NCBI GenBank assembly: GCA_965221345.1
Contig: CBDCSD010000001.1
Location: 1,178,001 to 1,242,000 of the forward strand
Source: Bin5 sp965221345
GTDB lineage: Bacteria; Chloroflexota; Anaerolineae; Caldilineales; Caldilineaceae
Reading direction: 5' to 3'
DNA: 64,000 bases
Shown: positions 34,260-42,651 of the stretch, one piece after another
Layout: every line of letters starts with the position of its first letter
How positions within the stretch are numbered: the first letter of the stretch is position 1
Position numbers and translations under genes: made by a program
Notes under the pieces: generated by a model
What the model was told of the DNA's origin: nothing
The model's input: only the letters and a program-made list of their open reading frames with translations
Databases searched by the model: none

Positions 34260-35327
34260 CTATAACGCCGGTATTACCTCATTCTTCAACAGTTCCATCG
34301 AACGCAGCCAGCGCGGCTTGTCGTCCCAGTCATGGCCGATGGCGAGCAGCGTGCCGAATCCGCCTGTCAGGTCTTGGATTTCCTGCAGACGGCGTGTGCA
34401 CTCCTCCGGGTCCCCAACGATCGCCAGGCGTCGCACCGCGTACTCCGCGGTCACCTCTTCGTCCGGCATATCCGGATCCTCTTTCCACCCGTCGAGGCGA
34501 CCGGGTCCGATCAATCTGATCAGATAGTCGAACGATTGTCCGAAGGCGCTGTTGAGAGCAAAGTCGAACGCCTCCTCTGTCGACTCGCCTACGAAGATGT
34601 TGCGCGCCACCCGCCATTCTCTCCGATCCGGCGCGTCCCGCCCGGCTTCGCTGGCGCCGGCGCAGAAGGTTTCCCAGTGCTGCGCCAAAGTCGCCATGGG
34701 CACGAGGTTCGTGCTTAAGGGAAAGAATCCGCGCTGCCCCGCCATGCGCGCCGCCATTGAGGTGCCCTTCAGGACCGCCATCGCCACTGGTGGATGCGGC
34801 TTCTGATAGGGCCGCAGGATCTGGCCCATTCCTATGTCCGGGCGCGTCTCATCGATATGTATGTGCCAGTAGTCGCCCTTGAAGTCGAAGGGGGCGTCTG
34901 TTGTCCACAATTTCAGCACCATATTGATGCTTTCGACCGTCATCAGGCCCAGAGTTCGGGGATCCGCGGGCAGATTGAACAAGCTGAGATCCGTGGGGAT
35001 GCCGGTCTGGCCGAAGCCGCACATCAACCGGCCGCGCGAGAGATGGTCCAGCATCGACAGGCGGACTGCCACGTTGACCGGGTGGTGAAAGGGCGCGATC
35101 GTCACGCCCGTCCCAAACTTGATCGTGCTGGTGCGGGCCATTGCATTGGCGATGAAGACGTCGTTCGAGGGCATCGGCTCCCATTTGACCGAGTGATGCT
35201 GGCCGATCCAGGCCTCAGAATACCCAAGCGCCTCGGCCCGCACGATCAACTCCAGGTCCTCTTCAAGACTCTGCGTAAAATCCTTTTCTGGCGGGTGGAC
35301 AGGCATCAGGAAATAGCCGAGTTCCAT
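34260..35327 (-). CDS. LLM class flavin-dependent oxidoreductase (luciferase-like monooxygenase)
   Basis: A 355-residue TIM-barrel protein of the bacterial luciferase family, which uses reduced FMN or F420 to hydroxylate or cleave organic substrates. Landmarks are LELIVRAEALGYSEAWIGQH near the N-terminus, KFGTGVTIAPFHHPVNVAVR, LDHLSRGRLMCGFGQTG and the late AIVGDPEECTRRLQEIQDLT. GGAGAAG precedes the ATG. It is followed downstream (same strand order reversed) by an enolase-superfamily gene, a pairing seen in oxidative breakdown of recalcitrant organic acids. Substrate unknown. Confidence 0.9.
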   Translation of the reverse strand: MELGYFLMPVHPPEKDFTQSLEEDLELIVRAEALGYSEAWIGQHHSVKWEPMPSNDVFIANAMARTSTIKFGTGVTIAPFHHPVNVAVRLSMLDHLSRGRLMCGFGQTGIPTDLSLFNLPADPRTLGLMTVESINMVLKLWTTDAPFDFKGDYWHIHIDETRPDIGMGQILRPYQKPHPPVAMAVLKGTSMAARMAGQRGFFPLSTNLVPMATLAQHWETFCAGASEAGRDAPDRREWRVARNIFVGESTEEAFDFALNSAFGQSFDYLIRLIGPGRLDGWKEDPDMPDEEVTAEYAVRRLAIVGDPEECTRRLQEIQDLTGGFGTLLAIGHDWDDKPRWLRSMELLKNEVIPAL

Positions 35328-35420
35328 GGGCTCTTCTCCAGTTCAGTGAGACGGAAAGGTGGGTGGTTGTTCGCCCGCAATGATCTGTAAGCACCGGGGC
35401 GAATTCTTAGTCGCGTCCGT

Positions 35421-36587
35421 TCAGGCAATGGCCTGCTCCAGCCAGGCATCGTCTATTTCAAGACCAAAACCGGGAGCGTCGCTGGGCCGTAAGTAACCGT
35501 CCTCAATGACCGCAGTGCCCGGCAGCTTGACCATCTCCGCCAGGGGCACCCCAGGAGCAGAGACACCCTCAGAGCGTTCGCCCCATGTCACGGCCGGCAT
35601 AGCCATCGACAGGTGCTGGCCAAAGGGGGTGTTCATTCCGCCATGAGCTATGACGGAAATGTGATTCGCCTGCGCCAGGTGGCAGATCTTGGCGGCCGCG
35701 GTGATGCCGCCGCACCACAGAACGTCCGGCTGAAAGATGTCCACCAAACGCTTGCCCGCGGCCGCGGCGAAAGGCGCCAGGTTATACCAGTGCTCCCCGG
35801 TGGCCAGCGTCTGCCAGGGCAACCGCTGCCGGATCGACTCGTAGCCCAGTAGATCCTCCGGCTGGATATAGTCCTCCAGCCATTTGAGGTTGTAGGGCCG
35901 CATCCGCTCGGCCACTCTCACGGTAAACTCGCTGTCGTACGCCGTCCAGCCGTCCAACATGAGTTCCACTTCGTCACCGATGGTTTCCCGCGTGTCGGCC
36001 ACCAGCTCTTCCAGCCTGTTGAGGCCCTCCAGTCCGTGTTCCGGTCCCCAGGGGCTAAACAGTTTTGTCGCCTTAAAGCCCAACTCCATATACCATTCCT
36101 GATCGAAACCGGAGGCGTAACAGAAGATCTTGTCCTTCTGGGGCCCTCCCAGCAGTTCGTATACCGGTAGGCCCAAAAGCTTTCCTTTGAGATCCCATAG
36201 GGCCACGTCGAGCGCGCTGATGGCGTAGCTGGTTATTCCCGTGGGACTGAAGGCGGAGCACAGCCGAACCATCATGTCCCACAGCTTCTCAGTGGCCATG
36301 GCGTTTTCGCCGATGAGATTAGGGCCGAGGTGCTCGTTGATAATACTGGTGACCGGCGGGCCGTAGAGCGAAAGGCCGAATCCCTGCGTCCCGTCCTCAG
36401 CCGTGACCAGTACAGCCGGGCGTTTCCACGGGGCGAATGAGACGTGCCCCTCGCCGTTGGGGAAGCGTTCGTATCGCGCCATCGGGCGGTTCATATGGAT
36501 CGTCTGTGCGCGGCTGGGCGTACGCGGCTTAGTCTTTGGCTGCACCTCAGTTCTAATCTCAAATGCGCGGATCTCTTTGATTTTCAT
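35421..36587 (-). CDS. Mandelate racemase/muconate lactonizing enzyme family protein
   Basis: An enolase-superfamily enzyme of 388 residues from the chosen ATG (MKIKEIRAFEIRTEV), preceded by a GGGGAAACCGAG stretch; a start 51 bp upstream is less likely. Catalytic-domain features are GFKATKLFSPWGPE (Lys region), VELMLDGWTAYD (first metal Asp), LKWLEDYIQPED (second metal ligand), ATGEHWY and SVIAHGGMNTPFG (base/acid His). Such enzymes abstract a proton alpha to a carboxylate, dehydrating sugar acids or racemising hydroxyacids. It precedes the luciferase-like gene on the same strand and may form an operon with it. Confidence 0.88.
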   Translation of the reverse strand: MKIKEIRAFEIRTEVQPKTKPRTPSRAQTIHMNRPMARYERFPNGEGHVSFAPWKRPAVLVTAEDGTQGFGLSLYGPPVTSIINEHLGPNLIGENAMATEKLWDMMVRLCSAFSPTGITSYAISALDVALWDLKGKLLGLPVYELLGGPQKDKIFCYASGFDQEWYMELGFKATKLFSPWGPEHGLEGLNRLEELVADTRETIGDEVELMLDGWTAYDSEFTVRVAERMRPYNLKWLEDYIQPEDLLGYESIRQRLPWQTLATGEHWYNLAPFAAAAGKRLVDIFQPDVLWCGGITAAAKICHLAQANHISVIAHGGMNTPFGQHLSMAMPAVTWGERSEGVSAPGVPLAEMVKLPGTAVIEDGYLRPSDAPGFGLEIDDAWLEQAIA

Positions 36588-37325
36588 CTCGGTTTCCCCG
36601 TGATTATGTAGGAAACCCTGCGCAGGGGCACAGGGCAACAGGTGACATGGAGGGATTGTACAGGATTTTCGTTCTTGTCAGAAACATTACTTTGTTACCA
36701 ATCGCAACTGAGGACAACGATGCGCAACCAATCTACGCGCCCACTTGGATCCCGCTGCTTCTCACACTTGGCTCGGCTAATCTTGCCAGCCGGACCGGTC
36801 TGTTTCTCATGTAAGGGCGCCACTTTGCAAACTCTGTCTTGCGCATGGGCAGGCCGGCGACTACGTTTCCAATGTGTACACCGCTCGCAAAATCGCTCCC
36901 TGAAACTCAATTCACACTCACATGGGGAAAATGTACTTGAACTGATTCCCATGGGAGGCTGCGAAATCGAATGTTACTATGTTGACAATACGCCTTACGG
37001 GGCCTTCGCTTATCCTATGGAAATCGGACATATTGTCAATTTTTTCGTTCGCTCATTCGGAAGTTCACTGATCGAGAGCCACTGGCAGCGGTATACAAGC
37101 CATATGCCGGGAGAGATTCCCAGGATTCATCGCCGCTCGCCCGCCAGTGCCTTTCCAATTCAAGCTGAGCATCTCCCATACGTTCGCAAGAGTGCAAACC
37201 GTTGCGTACGAACGGCGTCAACGCATTGTGGGAGAGTCGCACTAATCTGAGTCAGCTGTTCTTGAAATGTGAGGGAGAAAGGTGGGCCGGCAGGGACAAC
37301 CCATCTGCGGTCGGAGCGGATCCTG
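36588..37325. other. Intergenic region of about 740 bp without a recognisable gene
   Basis: It separates two minus-strand genes and so includes the upstream region of the enolase-superfamily gene. A 200-residue open frame exists on the plus strand but is rich in Ser, Arg and Cys, has no ribosome binding site and no family resemblance. Base composition is visibly less GC-rich than the flanking genes. I find no hairpin or RNA I can name. Confidence 0.5.
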
Positions 37326-38705
37326 TCACGCGGTGAGCCACAAAATCGGCTCGGAGACGTACTCACGCACAGTGTTGAGAAAGCGCGCCGCCGGGGCCCC
37401 GTCCACTACGCGATGATCAAAGGTCAGGCTGAGGGCAACCATCTGGCGAGGAACGACCTCCCCTTCGTGGACGGCCGGCTTGCAGACGATTCGTCCAATT
37501 CCGAGAATTGCGGCTTGGGGCAGGTTGATGATGGGGGTGAAAGCGTCAATGCCATACATGCCCAGATTTGTGATCGTGAATGTCCCACCCTGCATCGACT
37601 CAAGGCCCAGACGTTCCTGGTGCGCGCCTTCTATCAAGCGCGTAGTTTCCGCCGCGACTTCGCGCAAAGACTTTGCTGTCACGTCACGCAGCACCGGCGC
37701 CAGCAACCCCTTTTCTGTTTCGACCGCGAAGCCGATGTTGATATCGTTGTGAAGAATCAGCCCTTCCTCGCTCCAACTGGAGTTGAGCCCAGGATGATCC
37801 TGAAGCGCCGCCGCATTCAACTTTATATAGATGTCGTTGTAGCTGGGAATGGCCAGCCCGCGGCGGGCATAGCTCGCTTTCAGTTGCTGGCGCAACGCTA
37901 CCAACTCGGTGGCATCGGCCTCCGTGGTCAGTGTGACCGGGGCGGTCAAGCGTGCACTCTCCGACATGCGCTGGGCCGTGATCTGGCGGATGCGGCTGTG
38001 TGGCACAATCTGCGTCGCCGCCTCGTCCACCAATACAGGTTGACGGCGGGCCGCGATCGCGGCCTCCACGTCCTCGCGCTGGATGCGGCCGCCCGGCCTG
38101 CTCGCTGTCAGGTCAGCCAGATCAATACCGGCCTCCGCCGCAAAGCGACGCGCTACCGGCGTGGCGTCCACGACCATCTCTAATGCGCCTATCTCCGCGG
38201 CGGCGCGCACGTCCCGTTCGACGATCCGTCCCGTGCGGCCGCTGCCTCTTAACTGCGCCCAGTCTACCCCCAACTCGCCCGCCACGCGCCGCGCCCGCGG
38301 GCTGATAGTTGGCGTGTCCCATCCGTCCGCGGCAAGATGCCGCGACGACGAAGCACTCTGTGCAGCAGCCGGCACCGTCGCTGTCCGACTCGCAGCGCCT
38401 TCCTGCTCTGTCTGCGCGACCTGCCGCGCAGCGTGACCACTCTCCTCCGGCATCGATTCACCGGCCTGCACGATATAAGCGAGCAATGCGCCCACGGGAA
38501 TGACATCACCTGTTGCCGGTGCATTGGCAGGGAGCCGCAGGATTCCGCCCTCGAACACCTCGACCTCTTGCGTGGCCTTGTCCCCTTCCACCGTGAAGAG
38601 CAGGTCGCCTGCCTTTACTTCGTCGCCGTCCTGCTTCAGCCATTCGCCGAAAACGCCCTCTTCCATCGTCCATCCCAGGCGCGGCATTGTCACTTCGTAG
38701 GCCAT
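37326..38705 (-). CDS. Dihydrolipoamide acyltransferase (E2), second 2-oxoacid dehydrogenase module
   Basis: 459 residues. Lipoyl domain with target Lys43 in EGDKATQ; two successive E1/E3-binding motifs (SPRARRVAGELGVDW...GRIVERDV and TPVARRFAAEAGIDL...GRIQREDVEAAI); catalytic domain ending with LTFDHRVVDGAPAARF. The two-binding-motif architecture is the same as in the E2 at 10410-11732. Last gene of a minus-strand set of 2-hydroxyacid dehydrogenase, SDR, E1 alpha, E1 beta and E2. AGGGAG precedes the ATG. No E3 gene follows. Confidence 0.92.
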   Translation of the reverse strand: MAYEVTMPRLGWTMEEGVFGEWLKQDGDEVKAGDLLFTVEGDKATQEVEVFEGGILRLPANAPATGDVIPVGALLAYIVQAGESMPEESGHAARQVAQTEQEGAASRTATVPAAAQSASSSRHLAADGWDTPTISPRARRVAGELGVDWAQLRGSGRTGRIVERDVRAAAEIGALEMVVDATPVARRFAAEAGIDLADLTASRPGGRIQREDVEAAIAARRQPVLVDEAATQIVPHSRIRQITAQRMSESARLTAPVTLTTEADATELVALRQQLKASYARRGLAIPSYNDIYIKLNAAALQDHPGLNSSWSEEGLILHNDINIGFAVETEKGLLAPVLRDVTAKSLREVAAETTRLIEGAHQERLGLESMQGGTFTITNLGMYGIDAFTPIINLPQAAILGIGRIVCKPAVHEGEVVPRQMVALSLTFDHRVVDGAPAARFLNTVREYVSEPILWLTA

Positions 38706-38780
38706 CGGATCTCCCTTACTGACCCAATCTCGAATTGGCGGTAACGTTAGAGCACGTTCTTCGAATCTCGTTCAAACCGG

Positions 38781-39758
38781 TTACTCAGCGAGCAGGTCGC
38801 GAATGCTCTGTTCAATGTCATCCGCCTCCGGTGTGATCGCCTGTTCCAGTGTCGGACTGTATGGCGTGGGCACGTGCGCGCCGTTCAGGCGGCGAATCGG
38901 CGCGTCCAAATCGTCAAATCCCTGGTCGATGACCTGTGCCGCGATTTCCGCGCCCACACCACAAGGCTGGAAGGTCTCATCCACGATCAGCAGCCGCCCG
39001 GTCTTGTTAACCGACTCCAGAATCGTCGCCACATCCAGCGGCGCAATCGTGCGTGGATCGATCAACTCGGCTGATATGCCTTCCTCAGCCAGCTTATCGC
39101 ACTCTGTCAGCGTCTTCTCCACCATCGGACCGATGGCGACGACAGTGCAATCCGTGCCCTCGCGAGCGATCCGTGCTTGCCCAAAAGGAATGGCGTAGTC
39201 TCCCTCGGGCACATCGCCGCGGCTGAACAGCAGCGACTTGTGTTCGAGAAAAAGTACCGGGTCGTCGCTCTGTAAAGCAGTAGTGAAAAGACCCTTGGCG
39301 TCGCTGGGAATGGCAGGTACTACCACGCGAAATCCGGGCAGATGGGCAAAGATCGGATAGTAGCTACCCGAATGATGGGTCGCAGCCGAGTGGCCGATCC
39401 CAATCGCGCCGCGCAGGAGGATCGGCATCTTGAGGCGGCCGCTGCTCATGTACTGCATCTTGGCGATCTGATTAACTAGCTCACCAAAGGCGTCCAGGAT
39501 GAAATCGAAGAACATGAAGTCGACAACAGGACGCGTACCGGTCATGGCCGCACCGGCGCACATGCCGACAAAACCGCGTTCGCTGATAGGCGTGTCACGC
39601 AGGCGTTCGGGGCCGTACTTGGCGTAGAGGCCGACAGTTGTATTGAAATTGCCGCCCCGTTCGCCGATCCCTTCGCCGACAACGAAGATCGAGGGATCGC
39701 GGGCCATGGCGCTGTCAAGGGCCTCCAGAGTGGCATCAACGTAGGTCAGTTCTCGCAT
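38781..39758 (-). CDS. 2-oxoacid dehydrogenase E1 subunit beta, second module
   Basis: 325 residues from the chosen ATG (MRELTYVDATLEAL), which lies 5 bp after the E1 alpha stop, with GAGGTAAAGG spanning the E1 alpha end; an in-frame start 54 bp upstream would overlap E1 alpha. Features are FVVGEGIGERGGNFN, ERLRDTPISERGFVGMCAGA, GAIGIGHSAATHHSGSYYPI, and the C-terminal transketolase-like part with ELIDPRTIAPLDVATI. It forms the E1 heterotetramer with the upstream alpha subunit. Confidence 0.92.
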   Translation of the reverse strand: MRELTYVDATLEALDSAMARDPSIFVVGEGIGERGGNFNTTVGLYAKYGPERLRDTPISERGFVGMCAGAAMTGTRPVVDFMFFDFILDAFGELVNQIAKMQYMSSGRLKMPILLRGAIGIGHSAATHHSGSYYPIFAHLPGFRVVVPAIPSDAKGLFTTALQSDDPVLFLEHKSLLFSRGDVPEGDYAIPFGQARIAREGTDCTVVAIGPMVEKTLTECDKLAEEGISAELIDPRTIAPLDVATILESVNKTGRLLIVDETFQPCGVGAEIAAQVIDQGFDDLDAPIRRLNGAHVPTPYSPTLEQAITPEADDIEQSIRDLLAE

Positions 39759-39763
39759 GGCCT

Positions 39764-40729
39764 TTACCTCTGGCTGAATACATGATCGATGACCGTGTCC
39801 GCCTCCGGCCATGGGCTGTTGCGGGCAAACTCCTCCGCGTCTGCTACTGTAGTCTTCACCTCGGCCTGAATGGCGGCGAGCGTTTCAGTGCCGGCCTCCT
39901 CGTTTTCCAGGAGCCACTCACTGTAGCGCTTGATCGGGTCGCGCTCCTTCCACTCCTCGACCTCTTCCTCTGTGCGATAGCCGGCGTCGCGCATGCCCTC
40001 AGAGTGGGCGCGAGTGCGATACGTGCGGCACTCGATCAAGGTGGGACCTTCGCCGCCGCGCGCCCGTTGCACTGCCTCCTGCGCCGCTTCGTAGACGGCC
40101 AACACGTCGTTGCCGTCCACTGTAACGCTCACCATGCCGTAGGCAGGTCCGCGGTTGCCCACGTTGGGATTGCCGGCGGAATAGGCGAAGGGCACCTCGG
40201 TTGCATACAGGTTATTCTCGCAGATGAACAAGGTCGGCAACTTCCAGATGCTGGCCAGGTTCAGCCCCTCGTGAAAAGCGCCGTTATTGACCGCACCATC
40301 GCCGAAAAAGGCGACGCCGATTTGGTCGGTCTTGAGCAGTTTGAACGAATAGCCTGCCCCGGTTGCCTGTAGAATACAGGGGCCGACGATGCCGCTCGTT
40401 CCCATCATCCCGACCTCCGGCTTGAAGAGGTGCATACTTCCTCCCCTTCCTTGCGAGCAGCCGGTCGCGCGACCGAAAAGCTCGGCAATCACTTCGTGCG
40501 GGCTGACTCCCTTCGCCAAGGCATGCCCGTGCCCGCGGTGCGTGCTGAAGACGGCATCATCGGGTCGCAAATGCGCGCACACGCCGGCGGCAATCGCCTC
40601 TTCACCGACATAGGTATGGCAGGCGCCGTGAACCAGACCCATCTGGTGCGAACGGGCCAACTGCTCCTCAGTGTAGCGAATAATGAGCAGCTGCCTGTAG
40701 AGCGCGAGTAGTTGCTCTGATTGGGGCAT
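39764..40729 (-). CDS. 2-oxoacid dehydrogenase E1 subunit alpha, second module
   Basis: 321 residues. TPP signature FFGDGAVNNGAFHEGLN ... ICENNLYA; STHRGHGHALAKG and GRGGSMHLFKPEVGMMG are standard. I chose ATG at 40729 because GGGAGGT lies 7 nt upstream; a GTG three codons earlier sits too close to that site. The VNNGAFHEGLNLA form is typical of acetoin dehydrogenase E1 alpha, so acetoin or a related alpha-hydroxyketone/2-oxoacid is possible, but the neighbouring genes do not include acetoin markers. Confidence 0.92.
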   Translation of the reverse strand: MPQSEQLLALYRQLLIIRYTEEQLARSHQMGLVHGACHTYVGEEAIAAGVCAHLRPDDAVFSTHRGHGHALAKGVSPHEVIAELFGRATGCSQGRGGSMHLFKPEVGMMGTSGIVGPCILQATGAGYSFKLLKTDQIGVAFFGDGAVNNGAFHEGLNLASIWKLPTLFICENNLYATEVPFAYSAGNPNVGNRGPAYGMVSVTVDGNDVLAVYEAAQEAVQRARGGEGPTLIECRTYRTRAHSEGMRDAGYRTEEEVEEWKERDPIKRYSEWLLENEEAGTETLAAIQAEVKTTVADAEEFARNSPWPEADTVIDHVFSQR

Positions 40730-40815
40730 ACGACCCACCTCCCGGGTGACGAGTTGGCAAAAAATCGGCAGGCTGCTTACCCCTGCGCGACATTCAGCAT
40801 AAGTTCGGATTGAGT

Positions 40816-41631
40816 TCAGACAGGTACCGCGGCAGGCATGCCCGGATGGGACCCGCTGACATTTTTAGCCAGGTTGCCGCCATCCAGGGGTATCAACGCG
40901 CCTGTCATCCAGCCGGAGGCATCAGAGGCGAGAAATATCGCCGGCCCTTTGATGTCGGTAGGATCACCCATGCGGCCGATCGGCAATCCGCGCAAATAGG
41001 AAGCCCCCAGAACTGGGTCCTCCGCGATCCGTTCCCGCAAGTCCTGGTTCATAATCTGGGCACATACAATGGCGTTGACGCGGACGCCCAGGCTGCTCCA
41101 CTCGGTGCTCAATTCCCGCGTCATCGCCGCAACCGCGCCCATCGCCATGCTGTACGCAATGTGGTTGCGGCCTAGCGCGCTCAACCCGGCAATGGAAACG
41201 ATGCTGAAAATGCTGCCGCGCCCTTGCGCCATCATCCGCTTGGCCGCCTCCTGCGTGCAGATGTAGCGGCCTACCACCAGATTCTGCATCACCTGCTGAA
41301 TCTCGTTCTCGGTCAGGTCAAGAGGGTCGTTGCGGATGCCCTCGCCGGCGATGTTGCTGAGCACGTCTACCCGCCCCAATTCGCTGTCGACCCGTTCGAA
41401 CGCGGCCCGGATCTGATCCGGATCCGAAATATCACAGTAGATCGGAAGGGCCCGTCGGCCCATCTGCTCAATCTCGTGCGCGGTCTCCTGCGCGCCGGCC
41501 TCGTTGATGTCGAGCAACACCACGTCGGCGCCGACCTCGGCAAAACCCAGCGAAGTGATGCGGCCCATGCCGCTTGCCGCCCCCGATACGATGGCCACGC
41601 GGCCTGTCAGGTCAAAGAGTGGATGGGTCAT
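40816..41631 (-). CDS. SDR family protein with altered active site
   Basis: 271 residues. The cofactor motif SGAASGMG is at residues 16-23 and Asp41 in LLDINEAG suggests NAD. The Ser of IFSIVSIAG is kept near 146 and Tyr160 is present, but the catalytic lysine four residues later is Met164 (AYSMAMGAV instead of the usual YxxxK). The C-terminal GALIPLDGGNLAKNVSG is otherwise normal. AGAGGAG precedes the ATG. It is the second gene of the E1/E2 module, as in the first cluster. It may be catalytically impaired or use a different mechanism. Confidence 0.87.
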   Translation of the reverse strand: MTHPLFDLTGRVAIVSGAASGMGRITSLGFAEVGADVVLLDINEAGAQETAHEIEQMGRRALPIYCDISDPDQIRAAFERVDSELGRVDVLSNIAGEGIRNDPLDLTENEIQQVMQNLVVGRYICTQEAAKRMMAQGRGSIFSIVSIAGLSALGRNHIAYSMAMGAVAAMTRELSTEWSSLGVRVNAIVCAQIMNQDLRERIAEDPVLGASYLRGLPIGRMGDPTDIKGPAIFLASDASGWMTGALIPLDGGNLAKNVSGSHPGMPAAVPV

Positions 41632-41655
41632 TGCGCTCGAACTCCTCTGCTTCTT

Positions 41656-42624
41656 CTATCTATTTGGAACGTCATTGACCGGCGCACGCGGCCTCTCGCC
41701 GCCCAGAACGCGTACCACTTCCTCCGCTCCCTGCACCCGCACGTCGACCTTGGATTCCTCAGAATACCACCCAGCGTGGGGCGTGAGCAAGATGCGCTCT
41801 TCCTGCAGAAAGGGATGGTCCGCCGCCACCGGTTCGACCGCCAACACGTCCAGCGCAGCGCCCGCAATCTGGCCGCCCTGCACCGCTGCCAGCAGCGCGT
41901 CCTCGTCGACCAACCCGCCGCGCGCCGCGTTCACCAGGAAAGCGGTCGGCTTCATCAGCGCCAGCGTCTCGGCATTTATCAGGTGGTGGGTCTCTTCCGT
42001 CAGGGGCGAATGCAGCGAAATATAGTCAGACTTGGCCAATACCGTCTCCAGGTCAACGACCTGTGCCCCAAGTTCCTCTATCTCCGCCGCGTCCACGTAT
42101 GGATCGTATACCAGCACCTTGAGTCCCAAACCGCGGCCTTTGGCAGCCGTCGCCTGCCCAATCCGACCGCAACCGACGACACCCAGTGTCTGGTTACTGA
42201 GCCGGTAGAGGATGCCGCCCGATTCACTGTTCCAGATACCCTGACGTGTCGCGCCGAGGAGACCGGCCAGCCCGCGCGCCTGCGCCAGCACCAGCGCAAT
42301 GGCATGGGTAGAGACCTCATCAATCGAATAGTCGGGCGCATATGTCACCCAGATGCCCCGCTTCGTGGCCGCCGCGATTTCGATGGCGTCCAGTCCCGTG
42401 CCAACGCGGCAGATCAGACGGCAGCGTTCCAGGCTCTGGATGAGTTCCGCCCGCACCGGCTGGATAGTGACCATCAGAGCATCGCATTGCCGTGCGGCCT
42501 CCCTGGCCTCCTCCGTATCCAGGTTGCCCACATGCTCAATCTCGAGGCCGGCGGCACTGAGAATCTCTCTTTCAATCTCGATATCCCCAAAACCGGGGTA
42601 AGCGATCACGACGTTCGCGTTCAT
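41656..42624 (-). CDS. D-2-hydroxyacid dehydrogenase, first gene of the second module
   Basis: 322 residues. The Rossmann motif is GVVGCGRIGQATAAKGRGLG, with an Asp in VLVYDPY. The active-site set is Arg in NAARGGLVDEDAL, Glu in DVLAVEPVAADHPF and His in LTPHAGWYSEES. It converts a 2-hydroxyacid to a 2-oxoacid, presumably the substrate of the E1/E2 complex downstream. The start has an AGAGAAG site. An insertion sequence begins only 35 bp upstream, so the native promoter is probably displaced. Confidence 0.9.
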   Translation of the reverse strand: MNANVVIAYPGFGDIEIEREILSAAGLEIEHVGNLDTEEAREAARQCDALMVTIQPVRAELIQSLERCRLICRVGTGLDAIEIAAATKRGIWVTYAPDYSIDEVSTHAIALVLAQARGLAGLLGATRQGIWNSESGGILYRLSNQTLGVVGCGRIGQATAAKGRGLGLKVLVYDPYVDAAEIEELGAQVVDLETVLAKSDYISLHSPLTEETHHLINAETLALMKPTAFLVNAARGGLVDEDALLAAVQGGQIAGAALDVLAVEPVAADHPFLQEERILLTPHAGWYSEESKVDVRVQGAEEVVRVLGGERPRAPVNDVPNR

Positions 42625-42651
42625 GGATTCTTCTCTAATGTCTCATTGGAG

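Noticed and set aside
36642..37250. A 202-codon plus-strand open frame in the 740-bp gap
   Set aside because: No ribosome binding site, composition unlike neighbours and no recognisable motif; treated as chance.
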